A stretch of DNA of 64,000 bases, from contig NZ_JALVAO010000050.1 of assembly GCF_027011145.1 (NCBI RefSeq), positions 1 to 64,000 of the forward strand. Reading direction: 5' to 3'. Within the stretch, counting starts at the first letter, position 1. Every line of letters begins with the position of its first letter. Shown one piece after another: positions 53,017-61,905 of the stretch. This DNA comes from Thermococcus sp. Its GTDB lineage: Archaea; Methanobacteriota_B; Thermococci; Thermococcales; Thermococcaceae. Both the position numbers and the translations under genes were made by a program. The notes below the pieces were generated by a model. That model had not been told where the DNA came from. It saw only the letters and a program-made list of their open reading frames with translations, and did no database searches.

Positions 53017-53916
53017 ATGTTTGACTGGAAGCTTGCCCTCGAGACGATAGGCATGATAATCTACGCAACCTTCATGGGTTTCATCTTCATGGGTATTGAG
53101 AGAAAGGCCATGGCGAGAATCCAGAGGCGCGTTGGGCCTCCCATCTATCAGCCCCTGATTGATACCCTGAAGCTCCTCGGCAAAAAGGAGAGCATAAGCC
53201 ACGGCTTCATCTACGACTTTGGTCCAGTGTTCGCGCTCGGAGCGAGCATAGCTGCGTTGTTATTTATCCCCATAGCCAACTTCCAGCTCTTCAGCAGTAA
53301 CGCCGATTTAATCGTCGTTGCTTATCTCCTTGAGGTTCCGATGCTCGGAATAATGCTGGGTGCCATGAGCTCTGGGAACCCGTATTCTGCGGTTGGTGTC
53401 CAGCGTGGACTCTTGACAATGGTTGCCATGCAGTTGCCCTACGGTTTAGCACTGATAGCTCTAATTCAATATTGGGGAACTTTCAAGCTCAGCAACATCG
53501 TTGCCCTCCAGCAGATACACGGGTGGAGCATAACGGTTCCTGCCCTGTTCCTAGCCTTTATAGTCTTTGACATAGTCTTCCAGGCGATGCTTGGCCTTGA
53601 GCCCTTCGACATAATAACTGCCCCTGCAGAAATCTCAATGGGTCCAATGGTTGAGTATGGTGGTAAGCACGCTGCCTTGCTCTTCACCCAGCACGCGGTT
53701 CAGCTCTTCGCCGAGACGGCTTTCTTCGCAGTGCTCTTCCTCGGCGGGGCCAGCAACCTCCTAGAGTTGCTCATCAAGCAGATAGCAGTGCTCTTCATAG
53801 CTATATTCGTTGCCAGCATCTACCCGCGCTTTACAATAGACCAAGCCGCTAAGTTCTTCTGGAAGTGGCCAACCATACTTGGGATAATAGCCGTTATCCT
53901 CACGATGGGGTGGTGA
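53017..53916 (+). CDS. mbxM: Mbx subunit M, NuoH-like membrane anchor
   Basis: 299 residues, eight TM helices. Signatures GIERKAMARIQRRVGPP near residue 30 and FDIITAPAEISMGPMVEYGG (complex I NuoH loops). Anchors the hydrophilic arm to the membrane arm. Starts right after the mbxH' stop. Confidence 0.96.
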   Translation: MFDWKLALETIGMIIYATFMGFIFMGIERKAMARIQRRVGPPIYQPLIDTLKLLGKKESISHGFIYDFGPVFALGASIAALLFIPIANFQLFSSNADLIVVAYLLEVPMLGIMLGAMSSGNPYSAVGVQRGLLTMVAMQLPYGLALIALIQYWGTFKLSNIVALQQIHGWSITVPALFLAFIVFDIVFQAMLGLEPFDIITAPAEISMGPMVEYGGKHAALLFTQHAVQLFAETAFFAVLFLGGASNLLELLIKQIAVLFIAIFVASIYPRFTIDQAAKFFWKWPTILGIIAVILTMGW

Positions 53917-53919
53917 AAG

Positions 53920-54498
53920 ATGGGTGAGGACTTCATAAGCTACGAGCTCAAAGAATTCAAGCTCTTCGAGCCTTTATTTAGGTGGGCGAGGAAAAAGAGC
54001 CTTTGGATTGTTGCGTTCTGTACCGGTTGTGGTGGTATAGAAATGCCTCCCCTGATGACTGCAAGATACGACCTTGAACGCTTCGGCATGATGCCAAACC
54101 CCGCTCCAAGAATGGCGGACCTATTTCTGATAACGGGTTACGTTACGCCGAAGACCCTCAAGAGAATCATCATAACCTACGAGATGATGCCGGACCCCAA
54201 GTACATACTCGCCCACGGCTCCTGCCCAATTAACGGCGGTGTCTACTGGGATTCATACAACGTCGTCAAGCAACTCGACAAGTACATCCCGATTGACGTT
54301 GCAATAGCGGGCTGTATGCCAAGGCCAGAGGCAGTTATGGACGGCATTAGAGAAATAATGCGCAAAATAGAAACCGGAGAAGCCGATGGGTGGAAAAGAT
54401 ACAGAGAAAACTACGAATACTACAAGAAAAACCAGGACGAGCTCTTTGGCGAAGGCTGGCGTGAGAAAGAAGGCAAGAGGTGGTTGGCATGGCTGTGA
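53920..54498 (+). CDS. mbxJ: Mbx subunit J, NuoB-like Fe-S subunit
   Basis: 192 residues. The proximal 4Fe-4S ligands are Cys34 and Cys37 (CTGCGG), Cys102 (GSCPINGG) and Cys132 (GCMPRPEA). In the MBX family the first motif is CxxC. It passes electrons between the Fe-S subunit N and the L subunit. The C-terminal helix is very charged. Overlaps mbxK by 10 bases. Confidence 0.95.
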   Translation: MGEDFISYELKEFKLFEPLFRWARKKSLWIVAFCTGCGGIEMPPLMTARYDLERFGMMPNPAPRMADLFLITGYVTPKTLKRIIITYEMMPDPKYILAHGSCPINGGVYWDSYNVVKQLDKYIPIDVAIAGCMPRPEAVMDGIREIMRKIETGEADGWKRYRENYEYYKKNQDELFGEGWREKEGKRWLAWL

Positions 54499-55049
54499 AC
54501 GAGAACGTTGGGAATGTGGAGGAAAAGCAGACCCTCCCCGACACAAAGGAGGGAAGGCTCGTAAAGCTCATCCTCGAAAAGGCCCCCTACGCCGAGGGGA
54601 ACGTAAGAAGGGAGAGGCGCGTTGAGTTCCAAGTTCCAATAGAGAAAGTACATGAATTCCTTGAACTTGCAAGTGAAACCTTTGAGATGCTTATCCAAAT
54701 CAGTGTTGTAGACTGGATTAAGGAAGGGGAGTTTGAACTTGTCTACCAGCTCTGGAGCGTTAGCGAGAGCGTGCATGCCTCCGTCAGGACGAGGGTTCCG
54801 AGGGAAAATGCAAAGCTCCCGACCGTGATGGACATTTGGCCGGTCGCTGAAACCTACGAAAGGGAGGCACATGAGTTCTTCGGAATAATCTTCGAGGGCA
54901 ACCCGAGGCTCGGGCCCTTCATCCTTGAGCCAAGGGAGTACGAGAAGCACCCCTTCAGAAAGGACTTCAACACGCTGAGCTATGTCAAGGCCCTCTATGG
55001 AGAGGATTTTGACAGATACGATGAGAGCAAGACAAATTATGTAATCTGA
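54489..55049 (+). CDS. mbxK: Mbx subunit K, NuoC-like
   Basis: 186 residues. The conserved NuoC part is PTVMDIWPVAETYEREAHEFFGI and EYEKHPFRKDF. It helps assemble the J/L pair. Start 54489 follows GAGGTGG; a GTG at 54480 is in frame but is inside that site. Confidence 0.94.
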   Translation: MAVNENVGNVEEKQTLPDTKEGRLVKLILEKAPYAEGNVRRERRVEFQVPIEKVHEFLELASETFEMLIQISVVDWIKEGEFELVYQLWSVSESVHASVRTRVPRENAKLPTVMDIWPVAETYEREAHEFFGIIFEGNPRLGPFILEPREYEKHPFRKDFNTLSYVKALYGEDFDRYDESKTNYVI

Positions 55050-55059
55050 GGTGATGCTC

Positions 55060-56244
55060 ATGTCTAATTTGGAAGTTCCGAAGGAGCTTAGGGAGGAGGC
55101 AAAGGCCCACGACATGTACCTTCACCCGATAGCCAAGGACACCTACGAGCTGTTCTTCGGTCCACAGCACATGGCAACCGAGAACTTCAGCATAATCCTC
55201 AAGATGGACGGCAACAGGGTTGAGAAAGCCATAGTCAATCCCGGATTTCTCCACAGAGGATTCGAAAAGCTTGCCGAGAACAGGCCTTGGTTCACCAACA
55301 TAGCACTTCTACTTCGTATCTGTGTGCCTGAGAGTGACGTTCCCGAGAACATATACTCAATGGCAGTTGACGAGATAATCGGCTGGGAGGTCCCAGATAG
55401 AGCAATATGGATCAGGAACGTTGTGCTTGAGATGGCAAGGGTTTCGGCATGGATGTTCTGGATAATGGGTTTTGGAAACGAGATAGGTCTCTACACAGCG
55501 GGTCAGTGGGCAGCAGCTTACCGTGAGAGGTTCATGCGCCTCTTTGAAGAACTCACCGGTGGAAGGGTTTACCACATCTATACTGTTCCCGGTGGGGTTA
55601 GAAGGGACATACCGGGCGACCGCTGGCTTAGACAGCTCCGCGATACCGTGGAGTACATCAAGTCCAAGCTCAAGGACTTCGACGAGATACTCTTCGACAA
55701 CTACATAACCTTCGAGAGGACTGAAGGTGTTGGTGTGATGGACAAGAAGTTTGCCCTCAAGCACGCCGTTACCGGGCCTAACCTTAGAGCCGTCGGCGTT
55801 CCCTACGACGTCAGGAAGGACGACCCATACTACCTCTACGACCAGCTCGACTTTGAGGTTCCCGTCCTGAAGGAAGGAGACAGCCTTGCGCGCGTTCTGG
55901 TAAGGAGGTACGAGCTGGAGCAGGACCTCTACATACTGGAGCAACTCCTCGACATGGGGCCTCCCAGCGGGCCCTACATGGTTCAGGATCCCAAACTCAA
56001 GAACCTGCCGAGGTTCAAGGTTCCGGCTGGAGACGCTTACGCCCACGTCGAGTCAACGAAGGGCGACTTTGGTGCCTACGTCGTCAGCGACGGAAGCCAC
56101 AAACCCTACCGCGTCCATATACGCGGACCGAGCCAGAGCCACGGTGTGACAGTGCTTGAAGAGCTCCTTAAAGGTGCCCGCCTTGCCGATGTGCCCGTCA
56201 TATTGAAGACCCTTGACAACTGTCCGCCCGACATAGACAGGTGA
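55060..56244 (+). CDS. mbxL: Mbx subunit L, NuoD/NiFe large-subunit-like
   Basis: 394 residues. Homologue of the hydrogenase large subunit that no longer carries a full NiFe site: where hydrogenases have RICGxC this protein has RICVPES (Cys88), and where they have DPCxxC it has DNCPPDIDR (Cys388). Only one Cys of each pair is left. In Pyrococcus this subunit is the catalytic site of sulfane reduction. Start 55060 follows GAGGTGAT. Confidence 0.94.
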   Translation: MSNLEVPKELREEAKAHDMYLHPIAKDTYELFFGPQHMATENFSIILKMDGNRVEKAIVNPGFLHRGFEKLAENRPWFTNIALLLRICVPESDVPENIYSMAVDEIIGWEVPDRAIWIRNVVLEMARVSAWMFWIMGFGNEIGLYTAGQWAAAYRERFMRLFEELTGGRVYHIYTVPGGVRRDIPGDRWLRQLRDTVEYIKSKLKDFDEILFDNYITFERTEGVGVMDKKFALKHAVTGPNLRAVGVPYDVRKDDPYYLYDQLDFEVPVLKEGDSLARVLVRRYELEQDLYILEQLLDMGPPSGPYMVQDPKLKNLPRFKVPAGDAYAHVESTKGDFGAYVVSDGSHKPYRVHIRGPSQSHGVTVLEELLKGARLADVPVILKTLDNCPPDIDR

Positions 56245-56249
56245 TGAAT

Positions 56250-56912
56250 ATGGCAAGAGTTGTTGGCGAGGAGAAGGTCAAGCTCAAGAAATCATTCGTC
56301 AAGCCCTGGATGGGCATCAAGTACCTGTTCAAGAAGCCGGTAACGATAAAAATACCCTTTGAAAAGATAGAGCCCGCTCCGAAGTACAGGGGCTTCCACA
56401 CCCTTGACTGGAAGAAGTGCGTCGGCTGTAACTTCTGCGGACAGATATGCCCGGCTAGAGCGATAGAGATGACGTGGCTCGAAGTGGACGGCAAGATGGA
56501 GAAGAGGCCTCACCCGAAGGTGGACTATGGAAGGTGCACCTTCTGCCAGTTCTGTGTGGACGTCTGCCCGACGGGAGCCCTCGGCTTCAGCGAGGCCTAC
56601 ATTCTAACCACAGACGGAACGGAAGATGCCCTCGAGCTCTTCAACTGGGTGCCCATTCACCCCGACAAGGTCAAAGAGCTCAACGAGCGCTTTGGTGACT
56701 ACCGCTTCCCCGTGGTTAAGATAGAGAGGAAAGCCGATGGAACATATGTCTACCACCTCCGCGACGGTTCGAAGATAGAGTTCAAGATACTCGGTTACGG
56801 CATAAGGCCACCGAAGAAGCCGACGCCCGCAAAACCGGCAACAAAAACCACAACGACAAAAGGCACCGCTGGGAAGAATGAGAAGTCCTCAGGAAAGGAC
56901 TCCAAGGAGTGA
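56250..56912 (+). CDS. mbxN: Mbx subunit N, NuoI-like 2x[4Fe-4S]
   Basis: 220 residues. Two clusters CVGCNFCGQICPARAIEM and CTFCQFCVDVCPTGAL. Takes electrons from ferredoxin. The last 40 residues are a Pro/Thr/Lys-rich disordered tail (KPTPAKPATKTTTTKG). Start 56250 follows AGGTGATGA. Last gene of the operon; the convergent aminotransferase ends nine bases on. Confidence 0.95.
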   Translation: MARVVGEEKVKLKKSFVKPWMGIKYLFKKPVTIKIPFEKIEPAPKYRGFHTLDWKKCVGCNFCGQICPARAIEMTWLEVDGKMEKRPHPKVDYGRCTFCQFCVDVCPTGALGFSEAYILTTDGTEDALELFNWVPIHPDKVKELNERFGDYRFPVVKIERKADGTYVYHLRDGSKIEFKILGYGIRPPKKPTPAKPATKTTTTKGTAGKNEKSSGKDSKE

Positions 56913-56920
56913 GTTTTCTT

Positions 56921-58258
56921 TCACCACCCCTGCACCTTTTTTATAACGTCTTCCGGGACATCTCCATTTTCAACGTCCTCTATCGCCTCCTCAAGCCTGT
57001 CAAGGCCTTCCTCGAGGAGCTCCTCCTCTATTGTAAGGGGTGGTTGAACCCTCAGGACGTTGCCCTGGAGGAATGCCACTATAAGGCCCAGCTCATAGGC
57101 CCTCCAGACGACCTTCTTGGCCTCGTCGGAGGCCCTCTCCTTCGTTTCCCTGTCCTTCACGAGCTCAACGCCGAGCATGAGGCCGAGGCCGCGGACGTCG
57201 CCTATGAGCTCGTGCCTTTTCTTCATTCTCTCGAGCCTGTTCTTGGCTTTCTTTCCAAGCCTCTCTGCCCTAGCCAGAAGGTTCCGCTCCTCGATTTCCT
57301 CGATAACGGCCAAAGCCGCGGCGCTCGCCACGGGATTTCCGCTCAGGGTGAATGCATGACCGAGCGGTGGAAGGGAGTCCATTATCTCAGCCCTTCCTAT
57401 TACAGCGCTTATTGGAAGGCCTCCGCCGAGTGGCTTCGCGAGGGTTATTATGTCCGGCTTCACCCCAAAGTGCTCGATGGCGAACCACCTGCCAGTCCTC
57501 CCGAGCCCGCTCTGAACCTCATCAACGCCAAGGAGGATTCCATGCTCGTCGAGGAGCCGTTTCAGTTTTTTGAAGTAACCCTCTGGTGGAACCACCATTC
57601 CTGCATCGCCCTGTATCGGCTCCGCCAGGAGGAGCGCGACGCCATCGGCGTGAACCTCTCCCTCGAACTTCTCCTTCAGGTATTCCAGGCATTCCATACG
57701 ACACTTTCCGGGTTCTTTTCCAAAGGGACAGCGGTAGCAGTTGGGGTAGGGAATGAAGTGAACGTCGCTGAGCTGACCGACCTTGGAGCGGACCTCGAAG
57801 TCGAGACTGGTGACGCTCATCGCTCCATAGGTAGAACCGTAGTAGCTCCGCAGGTAGCCGATTACAGACCTCCTGCCTGTGTAGGCCCTCGCGAACTTTA
57901 TTGCCCCGTCGTTGGCATCGCTCCCGCTCAGGCCGAAGGCCACCTTCGGACCCTCTACCGGGGCTATTTCAGCGAGCTTCTTCGCTAGCAGGTAGGGCTC
58001 GACCGGGAAGCCGTAGATGAAGGTGAAGTGGAGCAACCTGTCCGCCGTCCTCTTAACGGCCTCGACCACTCGGGAGTTATTGTGGCCGACGTTCTGAACG
58101 GCAGCGTCGCTCAGGAAATCTATGTACTCCCTTCCATCAACGTCCCATACCAGGGCGTTCCTGGCTTTGTAGGGAACAATGGGAGCGTAGGTAACGTGGG
58201 AGGCGCGCGATATGTATCTGGAGTAGCCATCTATGACCTCCTCCTTCCTGGGTAGCAT
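56921..58258 (-). CDS. Class III PLP aminotransferase / amino acid racemase
   Basis: 445 residues. Class III aminotransferase fold with [21 protein letters not shown] (cofactor phosphate loop), [36 protein letters not shown] and the Schiff-base lysine in [17 protein letters not shown]. In Thermococcales this family includes an ornithine aminotransferase and broad-range amino acid racemases; sequence alone does not decide. Divergent from an Lrp gene, which probably regulates it. The start follows GGTGGTTCC. Confidence 0.9.
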   Translation of the reverse strand: MLPRKEEVIDGYSRYISRASHVTYAPIVPYKARNALVWDVDGREYIDFLSDAAVQNVGHNNSRVVEAVKRTADRLLHFTFIYGFPVEPYLLAKKLAEIAPVEGPKVAFGLSGSDANDGAIKFARAYTGRRSVIGYLRSYYGSTYGAMSVTSLDFEVRSKVGQLSDVHFIPYPNCYRCPFGKEPGKCRMECLEYLKEKFEGEVHADGVALLLAEPIQGDAGMVVPPEGYFKKLKRLLDEHGILLGVDEVQSGLGRTGRWFAIEHFGVKPDIITLAKPLGGGLPISAVIGRAEIMDSLPPLGHAFTLSGNPVASAAALAVIEEIEERNLLARAERLGKKAKNRLERMKKRHELIGDVRGLGLMLGVELVKDRETKERASDEAKKVVWRAYELGLIVAFLQGNVLRVQPPLTIEEELLEEGLDRLEEAIEDVENGDVPEDVIKKVQGW

Positions 58259-58373
58259 GGAACCACCGTATCCTTTTTGTTTTTGAAATTAATAGCAATT
58301 TCGGTCAATTTTTGCGGATTTTCTAGAAAAGTTTAAAAGTATGGTGCTAAAAAATTAAAATTGGTGGTTTAAA

Positions 58374-58835
58374 ATGGCTGAGGTAGAAAAGCTGGACGAG
58401 CTGGACAGGGCGATACTCCACATACTCCAGGAGGATGGACGAGCCAGCTACTCCGAGATAGCGAGAAGGTTAAAGGTGCCAGAGTCAACGGTCAGGCTAA
58501 GGGTGAAGAAGCTCGTTGAGAGGGGCATAATAAGAAAGTTCGTCGCACTCATAAACCCCTTCAAAGCCGGCTACTCCGTTGTGGCGTTCATAGCGGTTGA
58601 CGTTGAGCCGAGCAAGATAAAGGAGGCCGTTGAGAAGCTGAAGGAGTTGCCAGAGGTTGACGTCCTCGGAATAGCCACGGGGGCGCACGACATACTCATG
58701 CAGGTAACGGTAAAGGACCTGCAGGAGCTTGAGAACTTCCTCGTTGAGAAGCTTGGAAGGATAGAGGGAATAAAGAGCACGGAGACATCAATCATGACAA
58801 GTGTTAAGAAGTGGGGCTATGCAAGAGTGTTTTGA
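58374..58835 (+). CDS. Lrp/AsnC family transcription regulator
   Basis: 153 residues. N-terminal HTH (LDRAILHILQEDGRASYSEI, then RRLKVPESTVRLRVKKL) and a C-terminal RAM ligand domain (VDVLGIATGAHDILMQVTVKD). Senses amino acids. Preceded by GGTGGTTTAAA and TATA-like gtttaaaag near 58330. Divergent to the aminotransferase/racemase gene, a typical Lrp-target pairing. Confidence 0.93.
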   Translation: MAEVEKLDELDRAILHILQEDGRASYSEIARRLKVPESTVRLRVKKLVERGIIRKFVALINPFKAGYSVVAFIAVDVEPSKIKEAVEKLKELPEVDVLGIATGAHDILMQVTVKDLQELENFLVEKLGRIEGIKSTETSIMTSVKKWGYARVF

Positions 58836-58854
58836 TTTAGATGGAGGGATAGGC

Positions 58855-59430
58855 ATGAGAAACAAGCTGGCCGTTGTCATTGTGATGTTCCTTCTGCTGG
58901 CCCCTCTGGTTCTCGCCGATGAGTACGAGAACGAAGAGAACGAATACGAAGCCGGTTATACTGCGTTTGCAGTCGCGGGAGTTGGTCTCATAGGTTTGGG
59001 AGTCGTCTACTATGCCCTGACCAAGAGAAAGCTCATCATACGCCACAGAAAGGGCGAAAAGTGGGGCTTTGAAATCCAGCCCGAGCATCCGTACATAACA
59101 TTCATAGGACCAATATCGCCGATGACGGTTCATCATGCCCTGACGATAACAGGAACACTGCTCGTTTTCGTCCACTTTCTCTCGTGCGGGAACTACTCCG
59201 GACTCGGAGGAATGGCTGGACTGGGGATGGGGATAACCCTGGTCATAATCAACGCCCTAGGATTTATCGGGAGGGCAATAAACAGGAAAATACTCGCACT
59301 CGCGAAGGAGGGCAAACGTGACAGTGCCAGAAGGTACATAAGGATGTATCAGACATGGAAAAAGGTTCACATAGCCTTTGCCGTTCTCTTTGCAGTACTG
59401 CTGGCGATTCATTTGAACGCCGTTGATTGA
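58855..59430 (+). CDS. Membrane protein with histidine-bearing helices (b561-like?)
   Basis: 191 residues. Signal peptide (KLAVVIVMFLLLAPLVLA), an acidic stretch (DEYENEENEYEAGY), a TM helix, then three further TM helices carrying histidines at VHHALTITGTL, LVFVHFLS, and WKKVHIAFAVLFAVLLAIHL. The spacing resembles the heme-binding four-helix bundle of cytochrome b561/ferric reductase proteins. Thermococcales are not known for heme use, so this is only a resemblance. Start 58855 follows AGGGAT. Confidence 0.68.
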   Translation: MRNKLAVVIVMFLLLAPLVLADEYENEENEYEAGYTAFAVAGVGLIGLGVVYYALTKRKLIIRHRKGEKWGFEIQPEHPYITFIGPISPMTVHHALTITGTLLVFVHFLSCGNYSGLGGMAGLGMGITLVIINALGFIGRAINRKILALAKEGKRDSARRYIRMYQTWKKVHIAFAVLFAVLLAIHLNAVD

Positions 59431-59497
59431 GAATTTTCACATCTTTTCTGCCGTTAGCGTTTTTAACTTTCCAAAACTTTCCTCTTTCGGTGATAGC

Positions 59498-59851
59498 ATA
59501 GACGAGCTGGAGATAATAAGGCGAAGGAAAATGCTCGAACTCATGAAGCGAGCTGGCATGATTGAAGTAAAGCCGAAGCGAAAAGTGATTATAGAAGTAA
59601 TAACAGCACCGGAATGTCCCTACTGCCCGATAGCTGTTCAGATGGCGAGAGAACTTGAGAAAAAGTATGAAGGTGTTGTGGCGAGGGAACTGAGCGTTGC
59701 CACTCCTGAAGGCCAAAGGAAAGCCATGGAACACAACATCCTCGGAACGCCGACGATACTCATAGACAACAAAGTTGAATTTATCGGAGTCCCAAATTTC
59801 GCGGAATTCGAGAGGAGAGTTAGAAAAAGGCTGAGTCTAGCCACCCAATAA
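59498..59851 (+). CDS. Thioredoxin-like protein with apparent ATA start
   Basis: 117 residues if read from ATA 59498; 106 from the first ATG, 59531. Thioredoxin fold: VIIEVITAPECPYCPIAVQMA with the active-site pair CPYC, then cis-Pro in GTPTILIDN. The promoter cgtttttaac (59459-59468) puts the transcript start near 59488, right before GGTGAT. This is the same GGTGATAGC-start context as the ATG at 1071, but here the codon is ATA. An earlier TTG at 59423 lies upstream of the promoter. Next to the convergent ccdA, with which it overlaps by 15 bases. Confidence 0.78.
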   Translation: MDELEIIRRRKMLELMKRAGMIEVKPKRKVIIEVITAPECPYCPIAVQMARELEKKYEGVVARELSVATPEGQRKAMEHNILGTPTILIDNKVEFIGVPNFAEFERRVRKRLSLATQ

Positions 59852-60559
59852 GACCCATACCCCAATCGCAACGAGCAGGAGTCCCGCAATGACGGAAAGC
59901 TCAGCGCTGTGCCTGACCATCGCCTGAGAAAAGCGTTTGCTCTCACTAACGCTACCCAGGGCGAGGAGTATCACAACGAGGGGCAGGACGAATATCAGGT
60001 TGTAGAGCGCCAACAGGAAGAATGCAAGTGCCCTGCTTCCGTGGGCTATTATGGTGGCGTAAACCAGGTAGCTCCCAGCGGAGCACGGTAGGAGGGTTGT
60101 CGATACGATTACTCCCAGCAGAAAAGAGCCGATAAACGTCGCATCGGCGCTGAAGATTTTCCTCCTTATTTTGGCCTTGTCACCAATCCTCGAACGCTCA
60201 AGGATTCCCGTTACCATCGTGTATATTCCAAAGCCTATGGCAAAAACTCCCGCGAGCCAGAGCGGGATGTACTGGCCGAGGTAAAGAAGACCGACTCCGA
60301 GGAGAAAATACGAGATGTAAACGGCCAGTATGAAGGCTGACCCTATTACGTAGAGCCTCCTCCGTGATACCTCCCTTACAGATATTGCTATGAGAAGCAT
60401 CGTGTAAATCACGAAGGTGCAGGGATTGATTGAGTCACTCATGGCCAGTGCGTAGAACTTTGGAATGAAACCCGGGATGCCGAGGAGGTACAGGGCTAAG
60501 GCACTGATTCCAAAGGATGAGGCTAGAATAATTGTTAAGGCCTTAATTTCGCCTTTCAT
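59837..60559 (-). CDS. ccdA: CcdA-type transmembrane thiol electron carrier
   Basis: 240 residues, six TM helices. Two halves with one redox Cys each: DSINPCTFVIYT and TTLLPCSAGSYLVY, the NPC/PC motif pair of CcdA/DsbD. Carries reducing power across the membrane from a cytosolic thioredoxin to an outside thiol protein. The neighbours encode both partners: a thioredoxin-like protein and a CPHC lipoprotein. Confidence 0.88.
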   Translation of the reverse strand: MKGEIKALTIILASSFGISALALYLLGIPGFIPKFYALAMSDSINPCTFVIYTMLLIAISVREVSRRRLYVIGSAFILAVYISYFLLGVGLLYLGQYIPLWLAGVFAIGFGIYTMVTGILERSRIGDKAKIRRKIFSADATFIGSFLLGVIVSTTLLPCSAGSYLVYATIIAHGSRALAFFLLALYNLIFVLPLVVILLALGSVSESKRFSQAMVRHSAELSVIAGLLLVAIGVWVLLGG

Positions 60560-60605
60560 GGAGGCCGATACTCAGAAGGGCTTTTCACAGTTTCCAGAAC
60601 AAAAG

Positions 60606-60622
60606 GTTGAAAACAAAAGGTC
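60606..60622 (+). promoter_or_regulatory. Candidate SurR-like site upstream of ccdA
   Basis: GTTgaaAACaaaagGTC: exact GTTn3AAC core and a one-base mismatch in the third half. It lies about 50-65 bases upstream of the ccdA start (minus strand). One-mismatch sites occur around ten or more times by chance in 64 kb, so this is weak. Confidence 0.3.
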
Positions 60623-61244
60623 ATCCAGTTGAGTTGCCAGTTGAATTAGCCGTCGAGTTCCCCTTCAGCTCGTTGAGTATCTCCTGAACGTTGACGGGCT
60701 CGTGTCTGACGAATATCGTGTAGAGCGCTTTTATGACAAGCCTTGCCTTGGGGTCCTTGTAGGAGAGCAGGTACGTCTTTCCCGTGAAGAGTAGCACACC
60801 GTCGTTCTTGATTGCCGTAGCGAGGATTTCCGGCGTTGCGGTAACGTTGAACTCGCCCTCAATGACCGCGTAGAGTGTTCCGTTGTAGGTTATCGCTATG
60901 GCCGGAACACCCGTTATGCCCGTCAGCTGGGCGAGCTGATTGAAAAGGTTCATGTTGGTTTGGTTGTCCACGAGCTCGTAGTAGGTCAGGGCCTTCTCGC
61001 CGTATTCCTGGGGAATCCACTCGTGCATATGCCTGCAGTGGGGACAGGTTTTAAGCCCGTACATGTAGAAGTGAATTTCGTTCAGGTAAATCCTCGTGCC
61101 ATTAACGTCAACGTAGGCCTGCTTTTGGGGTTCCTTGGGGGCTGTTGAGGTCGGAGACGTGGTGGAGTTGCTGGAGCTCCCTATACAGCCGGCCGAGAAT
61201 CCAACGAGGACAAGCAGTAGAAGAACCATCCCTGCCTTTTTCAT
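60621..61244 (-). CDS. Extracellular thioredoxin-fold lipoprotein (CPHC)
   Basis: 207 residues. Lipobox FSAGC, Ser/Thr/Pro-rich linker, then a thioredoxin fold with HFYMYGLKTCPHCRHMHEW; cis-Pro in TGVPAIAI. Ends NSTANSTGNSTG, repeated N-glycosylation sequons. Likely the outside partner of CcdA. Start at 61244 follows GGTGATT. Confidence 0.85.
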   Translation of the reverse strand: MKKAGMVLLLLVLVGFSAGCIGSSSNSTTSPTSTAPKEPQKQAYVDVNGTRIYLNEIHFYMYGLKTCPHCRHMHEWIPQEYGEKALTYYELVDNQTNMNLFNQLAQLTGITGVPAIAITYNGTLYAVIEGEFNVTATPEILATAIKNDGVLLFTGKTYLLSYKDPKARLVIKALYTIFVRHEPVNVQEILNELKGNSTANSTGNSTG

Positions 61245-61350
61245 CCAATCACCGTCTCCCCATAGTATGGATGTGGTTATAAACATTGAGACCCGGAAAA
61301 TCCAACGGAACCCTTAAATCATGCCGGTTCCTAATGGTATGGGGGTATTC

Positions 61351-61806
61351 ATGCAGGCATGGTATCGCTCCCGGGCCCTTTACGATGCCGTCATGAAGCT
61401 TGTTAAGGCAGGAAGATTTGAGGAAGCACTAAAACTCGCCTCCGGAATACCGGACGGAAACGTCCGCTCCAAGGCCATGACCGGGATAGTCGTTGAGATG
61501 GCCCGTTCGGGGGCTGACTACAGGGAAGCTCTTGAGCGCGCAATTGAGACGGCCCTTGAGACAAAGAGTTCGATTAAAAACCTCATGGGACTCGCCTTTG
61601 AGTTCATGGAGCTCGGAAAGTTCGAGGACGCCCTGTATATAGCGGAGCACATCACAGACCTCCCAAACCGCTCAAAGGTTCAGGCGGAGGTCGCTCTGAG
61701 GCTTGCGAGGAGAGGGGAACTTGAGAGGGCCATGAAGCTCATAGAGGATATCCTCGATGAGGACGTCAAGACGTGGGCAACATCAATGCTCGCCAGCGAG
61801 CTTTAG
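61351..61806 (+). CDS. TPR-like helical protein, unknown function
   Basis: 151 residues, a string of about 34-residue helical hairpins (YDAVMKLVKAGRFEEALKLA, FEFMELGKFEDALYIAEHI, RLARRGELERAMKLIEDI). TPR/SEL1-like scaffold. The TATA box cttaaatc (61313-61320) puts the transcript start near 61340, so ATG 61351 is chosen rather than ATG 61321. Confidence 0.75.
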   Translation: MQAWYRSRALYDAVMKLVKAGRFEEALKLASGIPDGNVRSKAMTGIVVEMARSGADYREALERAIETALETKSSIKNLMGLAFEFMELGKFEDALYIAEHITDLPNRSKVQAEVALRLARRGELERAMKLIEDILDEDVKTWATSMLASEL

Positions 61807-61905
61807 CTTGCAGGAGTTAAAACGGAAATTTTAAAGGGAGTATTTTAACAGAAACCCCGCCACAATCCTTTTTTAGAAGAGCCCGTTTTTATCCCGGGTG
61901 AGACC

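Noticed and set aside
56909-57988. Plus-strand open frame of 359 codons
   Set aside because: Antisense to the class III aminotransferase, whose motifs and codon use are clear; long antisense frames are common in GC-rich coding DNA.
59423-59497. N-terminal extension of the thioredoxin-like protein from TTG 59423
   Set aside because: It begins inside the end of the previous gene and lies upstream of the predicted transcript start.
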